Source: CAZAFD01 sp964484785
GTDB taxonomy: Bacteria; Pseudomonadota; Alphaproteobacteria; Rickettsiales; UBA1997
Reading direction: 5' to 3'
Assembly: GCA_964484785.1 (NCBI GenBank)
Contig: CAZAFD010000009.1
Span: forward strand, 1-32,377
DNA length: 32,377 nucleotides
Position 1 is the stretch's first letter. Every line of letters starts with the position of its first letter. Below the pieces are notes generated by a model that did not search any database, was not told the origin of the DNA, and saw nothing but the letters and a program-made list of their open reading frames with translations. The translations under genes were made by a program, and so were the position numbers. Shown one piece after another: positions 15,142 through 23,990 of the stretch.

Positions 15142-15374
15142 AAAACCGAAAAAACCAATATTTAACATTTTATCAAAAAAATAACAAATCTTCTGACTAA
15201 CAAAAATTCACCTTTACAACTTGTAGTCGGTAATCATTGAACAAAACACATATCAACTTTTGTTGTTTAACTATTAAAAACTTGTTGACGAATGCTTAAT
15301 TATAGTGTATAATAGTTACCGGGATAGTGTTAATAAAAATTATATTGGTTAAACAAGGAGGCACTATATAGTTT
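15142..15374 (+). other. intergenic region with promoter but no downstream gene
   Basis: The 233 bases between the racemase-like gene and the convergent end of cysS hold the promoter and Shine-Dalgarno-like site listed separately. No terminator with a T-tract is evident after the racemase-like gene. Confidence 0.5.
15285..15313 (+). promoter_or_regulatory. near-consensus sigma70 promoter pointing into cysS 3' end
   Basis: TTGACG (15285-15290) and TATAAT (15308-15313) are separated by exactly 17 bases. Transcription would start near 15320 and run antisense into the 3' end of cysS. No gene on the plus strand follows. AAGGAGG (15355-15361) lies about 40 bases downstream of the start, without an ATG, GTG or TTG at a usable distance. 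ATAGTG (15324-15329) can pair with CACTAT (15362-15367) and close a loop holding the AAGGAG. Confidence 0.65.
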
Positions 15375-16718
15375 TTATTCACTAAACTCCCAGTTTGTAT
15401 CATCCTTAGAATCCAAGAGCTTTATATGATGTAGTGATAAAAAATCCCTGATTTCATCACATCTTTTCCAGTTCTTTGCTGTTTTGGCAAGTTTTCTTTC
15501 GCGAATTAGCTCAAGAATTTGTCTTTCTGAAAGATCAATATCGCTTAAATCAATATTAACACTGTTAATATTTTCATCATACAAACCTAAAAAAATTAAA
15601 CTTTCTTTAAGCTCTTTAAACTGTTTATTTTTATTAAAATCATTCAATAACGATATAGCCTTAGATAGATTTAAATCATCACACAAAGCCTCTATTATTT
15701 GATCTGGCACCTCATTTAAAGGTACTTCAATCTCTATAATATTCTTATGTAAATTTTTTAGAGTCTTATTTGCCTCGTTTATTATATCTTGTGTAAAATT
15801 AAGTGGTTTACTGTAGTGAGTTCTAAGCATAGCATATCTTATAACCTTACCATTTATACCCTTATCTCGCATCTCTTGTATTGTCACAAAATTACCAAGA
15901 GATTTACTCATCTTTTCTCTATCTACAAGTAAAAATCCTGTATGAAACCAATAATGTGCAAATTTACTACCAGGATAAGCACTTCTACTTTGAGCTATTT
16001 CATTCTCATGATGAGGAAACTTTAAATCAGCACCACCGCAATGTATATCAAAATCGCTACCGAGATATTTAGTACTCATAGCTGAACATTCTATGTGCCA
16101 GCCCGGTCTACCATCACTCCAAGGACTTTTAAAAATACTGGATTGATCATCGTTTGGCAAACTAGGTTTCCATAATACAAAGTCTAATGGATCTCTTTTA
16201 TAATTCTGCGTCTCAATTCTAGCGCCAGCAATCAGATCGTCTAGGACCTTGTTTGAAAGAGCACCATATTCCTTATATTTCTTCACGCTAAATAACACGT
16301 GGCCATCACAAATATAGGCAAATCCATTATTAATTAACCTTTCTATCATTTCTATAATATCAGTAATATGTTCTGTGGCCCTTGGCTCAATATCAGGTTT
16401 TAAATTACCAAGATAGCTTAAATCGCTATCACAATATCTTATCATTTCTTTACTTAGTTCCTGTATAGAAATACCACGCTCTATTGCTCTATTATTTATT
16501 TTGTCGTCTACATCTGTTATATTTCTTACATATACAACTTCTTTATATAAATGTCGTAGGAGCCTAATTAAAATATCGCATGAAACATAGGTCTTGGCAT
16601 GGCCAAGATGAGCCCTGTCATACACAGTAATACCACAAACATAAACTTTAATACGATTCTCATCTATTGGGATAAATTCTTCTGTTTTCCCAGTTAAACT
16701 GTTATAAATCTTTAACAT
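15375..16718 (-). CDS. cysS: cysteine-tRNA ligase
   Basis: A 447-residue class I synthetase that charges tRNA-Cys. The zinc site is complete: C28 in VYVCG, C211 in HIECSAMS, and H236 and E240 in FPHHENE. The HIGH-type motif is HLGH (37-40) and the KMSKS motif reads REKMSKSLGNF (269-273). The NITDVDDKIN segment and the helical tRNA-binding C-terminus are as in other CysRS, and the length is close to the E. coli enzyme. I start at the ATG 16718 (MLKIYNSLTG), where family members begin; a TTG ten codons upstream would add a hydrophobic stretch without a family match. xseA lies upstream on the same strand. Confidence 0.95.
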   Translation of the reverse strand: MLKIYNSLTGKTEEFIPIDENRIKVYVCGITVYDRAHLGHAKTYVSCDILIRLLRHLYKEVVYVRNITDVDDKINNRAIERGISIQELSKEMIRYCDSDLSYLGNLKPDIEPRATEHITDIIEMIERLINNGFAYICDGHVLFSVKKYKEYGALSNKVLDDLIAGARIETQNYKRDPLDFVLWKPSLPNDDQSSIFKSPWSDGRPGWHIECSAMSTKYLGSDFDIHCGGADLKFPHHENEIAQSRSAYPGSKFAHYWFHTGFLLVDREKMSKSLGNFVTIQEMRDKGINGKVIRYAMLRTHYSKPLNFTQDIINEANKTLKNLHKNIIEIEVPLNEVPDQIIEALCDDLNLSKAISLLNDFNKNKQFKELKESLIFLGLYDENINSVNIDLSDIDLSERQILELIRERKLAKTAKNWKRCDEIRDFLSLHHIKLLDSKDDTNWEFSE

Positions 16719-16798
16719 GAAACAAATAATTTTAAGAGCTAATAGCAATATTAGATAAAATGCATTAAAAAATCAATTTATATTATTACTTTAACTTC

Positions 16799-18001
16799 TT
16801 ACCTATCTATTATCTCAGTAATCTCTGCTTTAATGATCTTATTTACAAATCTTATCTCTAATTTATCTTTAATTTTAACCTTCATGTTTTTATTCAATAT
16901 ATGACCATTGTACTCAACAAGAGGTATTCCCTTCTTTAAAAAATAATCTCCATTATGTTTACCAAATTTACTCCACAAAACTTTAATCCTACGTCGTTTT
17001 TTTATATTTCTTCGTAATAAACATTTAACAATTTTTTTAAAAATACTATAAAGTCTCTCGTGTTTTCTCTCTAGAATTCGTTTTTTATGATTCTTTTTTA
17101 AGACCTTATATTTGTTAATAACAATACCATATCGAACAAATCTTCTTCTTAGAATAGTAAAAACTATATGACGTATTCTTAATAATAAATTATCAATCTC
17201 CTGTATTAATTGAGTTTTTGACTTTACTATAAACTCAGCAACAGATGTCGGAGTTGGCAACCTCTTGTCCGCTACATAATCAGCAATCGTATAATCAATT
17301 TCATGTCCAACCGCTGATATTATTGGTAATTGTGAATCATAAATAGCATAAGCAAGTTCCTCATCATTAAAACACATTAAGTCTTCTATGCTTCCACCTC
17401 CTCTTGTAATCACAATTACATCTGGTTTTTTAGAAAGAGCATTAAAATAATTTATACCCTTTATAATCTCTCTAGGAGCCTCCATACCCTGCACAAGAGC
17501 AGGAAACAAAACCACTTCAATTGGTTTTCTTTCTCGTAACCTAACCTCTATATCTTTTATAGCAGCTCCATTCTTAGCTGTAATTATACCAATAAATTTA
17601 ATCTTTTCCGGAATAGGTCTTTTATGTTCTAGAGCAAATAGTCCTGCTCGTCTTAATTTAGCAAGTCTTTCTTCAAATATTTTTAATAAGGTACCTTCTC
17701 CTTGTACTTCTATCTTTTCTGAGATAATTTGATAGCTAGACCTATCTCTATATATAGAAAGTTTTCCAAAAAGTTTAATTTTCATTCCCTCTTCTAGTAC
17801 AAGAGAACCAATATTTGTTTTAAAAACAACAACTCCAATCAAACTTCTAGCATCCTTCAAATTAAAATATATATGCCCGTTACTAGATTTTCGTATACCA
17901 CTAATTTCGCCAATTACCTTAACATAGTAAAAATTTTTCTCTATAAGAAATTGGATTTTATCAACTACCTCCGAAACAGAATATTCCTTTGTTAAATCCA
18001 T
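16799..18001 (-). CDS. xseA: exodeoxyribonuclease VII large subunit
   Basis: A 400-residue XseA. The N-terminal OB-fold (VKVIGEISGIRKSSNGHIYFNLKD, given here only by position 28-50) binds single-stranded DNA. The catalytic core shows IITAKNGAAIKD (139-150), VITRGGGSIEDL (197-208) and SAVGHEIDYTIADYVADKR from residue 229, ending TPTSVAE. The coiled C-terminal part is short and very rich in Lys and Arg compared with the roughly 450-residue E. coli protein. With the small subunit XseB, not in this window, it degrades single-stranded DNA in repair. It lies upstream of cysS on the same strand and is divergent from typA. Confidence 0.93.
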   Translation of the reverse strand: MDLTKEYSVSEVVDKIQFLIEKNFYYVKVIGEISGIRKSSNGHIYFNLKDARSLIGVVVFKTNIGSLVLEEGMKIKLFGKLSIYRDRSSYQIISEKIEVQGEGTLLKIFEERLAKLRRAGLFALEHKRPIPEKIKFIGIITAKNGAAIKDIEVRLRERKPIEVVLFPALVQGMEAPREIIKGINYFNALSKKPDVIVITRGGGSIEDLMCFNDEELAYAIYDSQLPIISAVGHEIDYTIADYVADKRLPTPTSVAEFIVKSKTQLIQEIDNLLLRIRHIVFTILRRRFVRYGIVINKYKVLKKNHKKRILERKHERLYSIFKKIVKCLLRRNIKKRRRIKVLWSKFGKHNGDYFLKKGIPLVEYNGHILNKNMKVKIKDKLEIRFVNKIIKAEITEIIDR

Positions 18002-18034
18002 ACTTAGATATTATTATTCAAAAAACAAAAATAA

Positions 18035-18063
18035 TTTACTTTTTATTTTTTTTATATTATACT
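18035..18063 (+). promoter_or_regulatory. promoter of typA
   Basis: TTTACT (18035-18040) and TATACT (18058-18063) are separated by 17 bases, mostly T. A start near 18070 would leave a leader of about 34 bases before the typA ATG. Confidence 0.5.
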
Positions 18064-18103
18064 CAGAAGATCTTATTTTTCTGTTAAAAAATAATAAATC
18101 AAG

Positions 18104-19927
18104 ATGAATTTAAGAAATATAGCTATTATAGCACACGTAGATCATGGCAAAACAACATTAGTAGATCAACTTCTAAAACAAAGTGGAAGCTTTGCTGCAC
18201 ACGAAAACATAGCAGAAAGAGTAATGGATAGTAATGACCTCGAAAAGGAAAGAGGTATAACAATTTTAGCAAAATGCACATCAATTCAATATAAAGATAC
18301 CAAAATTAATATAGTAGATACTCCAGGACACGCAGATTTTGGTGGAGAGGTAGAACGTGTTTTATCTATGGTAGATGGTGTAGTTTTATTAGTAGATGCA
18401 GCGGAAGGACCTATGCCCCAAACCAAATTTGTATTATCAAAAGCACTAGCCTTGGGCTTAAAACCTATAGTAGTTATAAATAAAATAGATAGAAATGATG
18501 CAAGACCAAATGAGGTACTAGATGAAATCTTTGATCTATTCGTTAACTTGGATGCTAATAGTGAGCAATTAGATTTTCCTGTATTATATGCAGTAGGTAG
18601 AGATGGTTGGTGTATAAAAGAAATCAATGATGAAGGCAAGGATTTAATCCCTTTATTTGAATTAATATTAAGCCATGTTCCAGCACCTAAGGTAGAGGTA
18701 GATGCACCCTTTAGTATGTTAGCAACCATCTTGGATGCAAACCCATATGTTGGCAGAATCTTAACTGGAAAAATTTATAGTGGCAAGGCCAAAATAAACA
18801 GCACAATTAAAGCTATAAATCTAGATGGAAAAGTAACAGAAAGAGGAAAATTAACAAAATTATTTGCTTTTAAAGGAGTAAAAAAGATACCTATAGAAGA
18901 AGCTGAAGCCGGAGATATAATATCTATAGCTGGTCTGTCAGAAGCCAATGTATCTGACACAATATGTGACTCAATTATAGAAACACCAATCAAATCTACA
19001 CCAGTTGATGCGCCAACTATGTCTATAGTAGTAAGTGTTAACAATTCGCCTTTAGCAGGCACAGAAGGCGACAAGGTAACATCAAGACTATTAAGAGAAA
19101 GATTATTTGCAGAAGCCCAAAGTAATGTAGCTATAGAAGTAAAAGAAACCGATAGTAAAGATAGCTTCGAAGTTGGTGGTAGAGGTGAATTACAATTAGG
19201 AGTACTAATTGAAACAATGCGAAGAGAAGGTTTTGAATTGTCCGTTGGTAAACCGAAGGTTCTATTCAAGTTTGATGAAAATAATAATAAATTAGAGCCA
19301 ATGGAAGAAGTTATTGTAGACGTTGACGATGAATATTCCGGCGTTGTTGTAGAAAAATTAGGAAAAAGACGTGGCGAATTACAAGAGATGAAGCCATGTG
19401 GTACAGGTAAGACAAGGATTGTATTTTCAATACCATCAAGAGGTCTTTTAGGTTACCAATGTGAGTTTATGACAGATACAAAAGGTAGTGGTGTTATAAA
19501 TAAATTATTTGCAGGATACCAACCATATAAAGGTGATCTACCACGCGAAAGAAAAGGCGTGTTAATCGCTACAGAACAAGGTACTTGCGTACCATATGCC
19601 CTATTCTTCTTACAAGAAAGAGGTAAACTTTTTGTTTCACCCCATGATAAGGTATACGAAGGTATGATAATAGGCGAACATTCAAGAGACAATGACTTGG
19701 TTGTTAATGCTCTTAGAACAAAAAAACTCACCAACGTTAGAACAACTTGTGCTGATGAAAGTATTGTCTTGACACCTCCAACAAAAATGTCATTGGAACA
19801 AATGATCACCTATATCAATGACGACGAACTATTAGAAGTAACACCAAAAAGTCTACGACTCAGAAAGAAGTTATTAAGCGCTCTAGACAGAAAAAGAATG
19901 AATAGAAATAGCGAGGAAAGCGAATAA
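18104..19927 (+). CDS. typA: translational GTPase TypA/BipA
   Basis: A 607-residue ribosome-associated GTPase of the elongation-factor family, usual length. The G domain shows AHVDHGKTT (10-18), the switch I region ERGITI, DTPGH (72-76) and NKID (126-129). The EF-G-like domains and the BipA-specific C-terminus (GRGELQLGVLIE, SRGLLGYQCEF, HSRDNDL) are complete. BipA acts on the ribosome in large-subunit assembly and in responses to stress and cold. The ATG at 18104 gives the canonical N-terminus but lacks a Shine-Dalgarno site. polA follows after 62 nt on the same strand and may be co-transcribed. Confidence 0.96.
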   Translation: MNLRNIAIIAHVDHGKTTLVDQLLKQSGSFAAHENIAERVMDSNDLEKERGITILAKCTSIQYKDTKINIVDTPGHADFGGEVERVLSMVDGVVLLVDAAEGPMPQTKFVLSKALALGLKPIVVINKIDRNDARPNEVLDEIFDLFVNLDANSEQLDFPVLYAVGRDGWCIKEINDEGKDLIPLFELILSHVPAPKVEVDAPFSMLATILDANPYVGRILTGKIYSGKAKINSTIKAINLDGKVTERGKLTKLFAFKGVKKIPIEEAEAGDIISIAGLSEANVSDTICDSIIETPIKSTPVDAPTMSIVVSVNNSPLAGTEGDKVTSRLLRERLFAEAQSNVAIEVKETDSKDSFEVGGRGELQLGVLIETMRREGFELSVGKPKVLFKFDENNNKLEPMEEVIVDVDDEYSGVVVEKLGKRRGELQEMKPCGTGKTRIVFSIPSRGLLGYQCEFMTDTKGSGVINKLFAGYQPYKGDLPRERKGVLIATEQGTCVPYALFFLQERGKLFVSPHDKVYEGMIIGEHSRDNDLVVNALRTKKLTNVRTTCADESIVLTPPTKMSLEQMITYINDDELLEVTPKSLRLRKKLLSALDRKRMNRNSEESE

Positions 19928-19955
19928 TGTTGATTTAAACTTTATTTCATTATAA

Positions 19956-19989
19956 CCTGGGACAGCATAATAATATAGACTTACCCAGG
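19956..19989 (+). promoter_or_regulatory. short inverted repeat abutting the polA start
   Basis: CCTGGG (19956-19961) pairs with CCCAGG (19984-19989), which ends one base before the GTG of polA. The only purine-rich ribosome-site candidate (AGGG, 19987-19990) lies in or beside the right arm, so folding could hide the start. Stem of six pairs only; role inferred. Confidence 0.3.
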
Positions 19990-22701
19990 GTGGAAAAGAA
20001 ATTAGTATTAATAGACGCATACAGCTTTTTATTTAGAGCCTTCTTTGCAATCAAAGATTTAAGAAAAAAAGACGGAACCCCTATTAACGGCGTCTATGGC
20101 TTTACTCGCATGATAATCAATCTGCTAGTGGACCTCAATGCAAGCCACATAGCAGTTGTTTTTGATAGTGGACAAAAAACCTTTAGAAGCACTATATATC
20201 CAGAATATAAAATAAATAGACCTCCAGTTCCAGAAGATCTAATTCCTCAATTTGCTATGGTTAGAGAGGTTGTTTCTGCCTTGCATCTACCTATTTTAGA
20301 AAAAATAGGTTACGAAGCCGATGATGTTATAGCTACCTTGGCTAGGCAAGCGAAAGAACAGGATTTTCAAGTTTTGATTGTATCGCCAGATAAAGATTTA
20401 CTTCAACTGGTAGATGACAACGTTTTTGTCTTTGATCCCATGAAAAACAAAGAAATACATAGCGAAGATGTCCTAGAAAAATGGCAGGTTGAACCAAAAA
20501 AGATATTAGATTTCCTTGCTCTTACAGGTGATACAGCAGATAATGTACCAGGAGTACCCAACATAGGTCCTAAAACCGCCGCAAGTCTTCTGGCAAACTA
20601 TGAATCCATTGAAGATTTAATCAATCATATTGATTTAATACAGCCAAATCGAATACGAGAGACCCTTAAAAATAATCTAGATAAACTTCTACTATCCAAA
20701 AAACTAGTAGAGTTGGCTACAAACATAGACCTAATAAAGGATTTAGATGATCTAAAAATCCGAAAGATAAATCCTGTAGAATTGCGAGACTTTCTCTATA
20801 AAATGGAACTTTATTCCATAGCACACCAAGTAGAAATAGCTTTTAACATAACACACGAACAAAGCTCTTACGAAACACATAGATTCAAGTATAAGAAAAT
20901 TACCGATCAGAAAATACTAGAAACCTGTATAGAAAGTCTTTCTAAGAATAATCAAATTTATATAGATTTAGTCACAAATCTAGATGAATCCAATAATAAC
21001 CCTGTATACTTAGCAATAATAGATAGTAACAAAAAATACATAAATCTAATTTTATTAAATTCCAACCATAATGATAATCTACTTTATATACCAAATAGTA
21101 ATTATCTTAGTATAGATGTAGTCCTACAAAAACTTAAACCAATCTTTGAAAATCCAAAAATAAAAAAGGTATCCTGTGATACAAAAAAGTTAATTAGTAT
21201 TTTAAAAACCTTAGATATAAAATTAGATAATTACGACGATATTATTGCGGCTTCATATGTACTAAACGCAGGTAAATTTGAACAAAAATTAAGTAAACTA
21301 ATTGAGGTTTACCTGTATGATAACTTTGAACTACACATAGAAAATATAGATATTTTTAATAAATTACTTCAGATTTATGAAAAAAATAAGGAATTATCTA
21401 AGATAACTAATGATATTTCTCAATTTGCGAATTTCCGTATAGAAATGATCTTCTATCTTTATAAGTATATATTTGAATTATTAGATGCATCTGAACAAAA
21501 AAATATCTACTATGATATAGAAAAACCACTAATAGAAGTTCTTGCTGATATGGAATATAGAGGGATAACAATAGACGTAGGTGTTTTAAATATTTTATCC
21601 CGCTTCTTTCAAGAAAACATCAGTACTATAGGTAAAAAGATTTTTGATATTGCTGGTCAAGAGTTTAATATAGCCTCTCCCAAACAGTTGGGTGAAGTTT
21701 TGTTTAATAAATTACAGCTACCAGGTAAAAAAACTACATCAAAAACAGGTAATTTATCCACAAACATAGATATTTTAGAAAGTCTATCTGAAAAAGGCTT
21801 TACAATAGCCGATCAAATACTGGAGTGGCGCCATCTATCAAAGCTAAAATCTACTTACTCAGATATACTGCCTAAACTCATCGATAAAAACAACAGAGTG
21901 CATACAACTTACAGTAATACAGCCGTAATTACTGGTAGACTTAGCTCTTCTAATCCTAATTTACAAAATATACCAATTAAAACAGAAGAAGGTGCTAAGA
22001 TTAGAAACGCATTTATAGCTAAACCAGGATACAAACTAATAGGAGCCGACTATTCACAAATAGAATTAAGGGTTTTGGCTGAATATGCACAGGTTACAAA
22101 ATTAATAGAAAGTTTTCACAAGAATGAAGATATACACCTCAAAACAGCCAGAACTATATTCGACACAGATGATATAACATCTGATATGCGTAGAATGGCC
22201 AAAATAATAAACTTTAGTATAATATATGGTTCTACATCTTTTGGATTAGCTAAAAGACTTGGTATATCCAACAAGGCAGCGCAAAATTACATAGATAATT
22301 ATTTTAATACATACCCAGAAATTAAGGATTATATAAATAGCACTCTAGCCTTCGCCAGAGATAATGGTTTCGTAAAGACGCTGTTTGGTAGAATTTGCCA
22401 TATAGTAACAGATACTAAATTGGAAAAAACTTTCGCCGAAAGATTAATTATAAACGCGCCAATACAAGGTAGCGCCGCAGATATTATAAAAATAGTAATG
22501 GTAGAACTTTATAATAAACTTCAAAAATTCGATGCAAAAATTCTACTCCAAGTACATGACGAACTAATTATTGAGGTTATAGAAAACCAAGCAGATGAAG
22601 TCTTAAACCTGGTAAAAAAGATTATGGAAAATACAGTTAAACTACAGATTAAACTAATAGCAAATGTGAAACTTGGAAACAACTGGGGAGAAATACATTA
22701 A
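19990..22701 (+). CDS. polA: DNA polymerase I
   Basis: A 903-residue Pol I with all three domain regions. The 5'-3' exonuclease (1 to about 290) has the acidic YEADDVIATL and VSPDKDLLQL and the helix-hairpin-helix VPGIGPKT-like GVPNIGPKT. The polymerase (about 505-903) is intact: TGRLSSSNPNLQN, DYSQIELR (687-694), the O-helix RRMAKIINFSIIYG (734-747) and QVHDEL (854-859). The 3'-5' exonuclease region (about 300-500) keeps the fold, but its metal ligands look mostly lost: IDLVT replaces FDTET, the Asp of Exo II is not found, and FANFRIE stands for the Exo III Tyr/Asp pair. It starts at GTG, and no in-frame ATG is available nearby. It would do Okazaki processing and repair synthesis, probably without proofreading. 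Confidence 0.94.
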   Translation: MEKKLVLIDAYSFLFRAFFAIKDLRKKDGTPINGVYGFTRMIINLLVDLNASHIAVVFDSGQKTFRSTIYPEYKINRPPVPEDLIPQFAMVREVVSALHLPILEKIGYEADDVIATLARQAKEQDFQVLIVSPDKDLLQLVDDNVFVFDPMKNKEIHSEDVLEKWQVEPKKILDFLALTGDTADNVPGVPNIGPKTAASLLANYESIEDLINHIDLIQPNRIRETLKNNLDKLLLSKKLVELATNIDLIKDLDDLKIRKINPVELRDFLYKMELYSIAHQVEIAFNITHEQSSYETHRFKYKKITDQKILETCIESLSKNNQIYIDLVTNLDESNNNPVYLAIIDSNKKYINLILLNSNHNDNLLYIPNSNYLSIDVVLQKLKPIFENPKIKKVSCDTKKLISILKTLDIKLDNYDDIIAASYVLNAGKFEQKLSKLIEVYLYDNFELHIENIDIFNKLLQIYEKNKELSKITNDISQFANFRIEMIFYLYKYIFELLDASEQKNIYYDIEKPLIEVLADMEYRGITIDVGVLNILSRFFQENISTIGKKIFDIAGQEFNIASPKQLGEVLFNKLQLPGKKTTSKTGNLSTNIDILESLSEKGFTIADQILEWRHLSKLKSTYSDILPKLIDKNNRVHTTYSNTAVITGRLSSSNPNLQNIPIKTEEGAKIRNAFIAKPGYKLIGADYSQIELRVLAEYAQVTKLIESFHKNEDIHLKTARTIFDTDDITSDMRRMAKIINFSIIYGSTSFGLAKRLGISNKAAQNYIDNYFNTYPEIKDYINSTLAFARDNGFVKTLFGRICHIVTDTKLEKTFAERLIINAPIQGSAADIIKIVMVELYNKLQKFDAKILLQVHDELIIEVIENQADEVLNLVKKIMENTVKLQIKLIANVKLGNNWGEIH

Positions 22702-23101
22702 AGCAATGTTTTTTGTAAAAACTGTAGAAACCAAAAAAGAGTGGTTACCCAGAAGATAGATAGTTTTTATAGATCCCCTGAATTAGGGCCAAATATCTAT
22801 GATATTATCACAAGACAAAACTATTAAGCTTGTTACTGTAGAACATATAGAACTTACTTCTTCACAACAATACTTTATCTTAGAGAGAATGTCCTTTATC
22901 TACTTACGATTAGCTATTATACTTAACTAAATAGCTTAAGGCGTTATGATGATCCACTAATTAACATAATTGTTTCAATTATATAAAATTGAAGACCATT
23001 TTTTATTATAACATTATACTTCTATAATTACCCATCTTGACATCCTCTCCAACCCAACCTAACTTTTCTTTAAAACAACCAACCCAACCAACACAACATA
23101 T
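22702..23101. other. intergenic region before the pilin gene
   Basis: These 400 bases have no ORF. The last 60 are almost free of G on the plus strand, with repeated CCAACCCAACC-like words up to the pilin start. A weak promoter is listed separately. No terminator for polA is obvious. Confidence 0.5.
23037..23065 (+). promoter_or_regulatory. possible promoter of the pilin-like gene
   Basis: A perfect -35 TTGACA (23037-23042) is followed after 17 bases by TAACTT (23060-23065), a poor -10. It would give a short C/A-rich leader lacking a Shine-Dalgarno site before the ATG at 23102. Confidence 0.35.
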
Positions 23102-23866
23102 ATGTCTCAATACAATAATAATAATTTAAATAATCTAATAAGAGAGAGAGAGAGAGAGAGAGAAGAAAATTTAAGTAAATGTAATAATATTATTAATAAC
23201 AATATTAATATATCCTTTCTTAATCAATTTAAATCAGCCTTCTCTTTGGTTGAGTTATCTATAGTTCTTATCATAATAGGTCTTCTTATTAGTGCAGTAA
23301 TAGGAGGAAAAGCTTTAATAGATGAAGCTAAGATTATAACGATAAGGAATGAACTTGAAGAATTAAGAACAGCAGCTCGAGAATATCAAAGTATGCATCC
23401 CGAGGAAAAGTACTACGACTTAGCTTCTCCTGGTTGCGGCGGTGTCTTCACAGAGCTACCAGCAAAAAAAATAGCAGAACTTGGTCTTCTCGATAAAACA
23501 AAAGTAATAGATGATAGATCTTATGCTTCTAAAGTAAAGGCCATGGTAAACCTAAGTGGAAACAATATATGGTATACTGGATCGTGCGGTGGCGAGCGTA
23601 AAAACAAATATGGCAAATCTCATGAGCTGACATTTTATTATGGTTACAGAGTAACACAAGGTACATCAAAAACTAATTCTACTTATGCATTCAACGGTGC
23701 CTTAAGACCAGCTTTTTGTAAAAAATTATCACACAAATTACAGTCATACTATGGCGAAAAAATATCGCTGTATCGTTTATGTTATACAGCAAATAAAGAA
23801 TTTGATAATAAGTGCTCAGACAACAATGGATCGGCTTATATAAATATTTATATATTTGATTGGTAA
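23102..23866 (+). CDS. type IV/II pilin-like protein with phase-variable start region
   Basis: A 254-residue prepilin-like protein. The prepilin peptidase site and membrane helix are clear: KSA followed by FSLVELSIVLIIIGLL, with F47 as mature residue 1 and E51 as the conserved Glu5. The residue before the cut is Ala instead of the usual Gly. The leader is unusually long (46 residues), rich in Asn, and contains RERERERE coded by (AG)11. The mature globular part has six or seven Cys, suggesting disulfides, and no family I can name. It would be an envelope-anchored pilin or pseudopilin. No assembly genes are nearby, so the machinery lies elsewhere. A good terminator follows. A change of one AG unit would shift the frame before the membrane helix. 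Confidence 0.85.
   Translation: MSQYNNNNLNNLIREREREREENLSKCNNIINNNINISFLNQFKSAFSLVELSIVLIIIGLLISAVIGGKALIDEAKIITIRNELEELRTAAREYQSMHPEEKYYDLASPGCGGVFTELPAKKIAELGLLDKTKVIDDRSYASKVKAMVNLSGNNIWYTGSCGGERKNKYGKSHELTFYYGYRVTQGTSKTNSTYAFNGALRPAFCKKLSHKLQSYYGEKISLYRLCYTANKEFDNKCSDNNGSAYINIYIFDW
23141..23162 (+). repeat. (AG)11 dinucleotide repeat inside the pilin gene
   Basis: Eleven uninterrupted AG units begin at codon 14 of the pilin-like gene. The repeat reads Arg-Glu alternately. It is the longest simple dinucleotide tract I see in the window and is not a multiple of three, so each gain or loss shifts the frame. There is no in-frame ATG between it and the pilin helix. Confidence 0.97.
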
Positions 23867-23921
23867 TAATTAAATAAACAAGAATTTACTGAAAACTATA
23901 AAAATCATTAAAAAGATAAAA

Positions 23922-23965
23922 ATATAGGTAGCAGAAACCTTAAAAACTACCTATATATCTTTTTT
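23922..23965. terminator. bidirectional terminator between pilin and nrdD
   Basis: ATATAGGTAG (23922-23931) pairs with CTACCTATAT (23947-23956) around a 15-base loop. On the plus strand it is followed by TCTTTTTT; on the minus strand by a T-rich run as well. It sits 55 bases past the pilin stop and 35 bases from the nrdD stop, between convergent genes. Confidence 0.75.
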
Positions 23966-23990
23966 ATAAAGTTTAATTATAAACAAAATC

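Noticed and set aside
16719..16748. Longer CysRS start at TTG 16748
   Set aside because: It would add ten hydrophobic residues before the canonical MLKIYNSLTG, with no ribosome site to support it.
18286..19809. Long open frames antisense to typA (147, 164 and 118 codons)
   Set aside because: They lie wholly inside typA on the opposite strand, have Ser/Thr-rich compositions typical of antisense frames, and match no family. typA itself is complete and certain.
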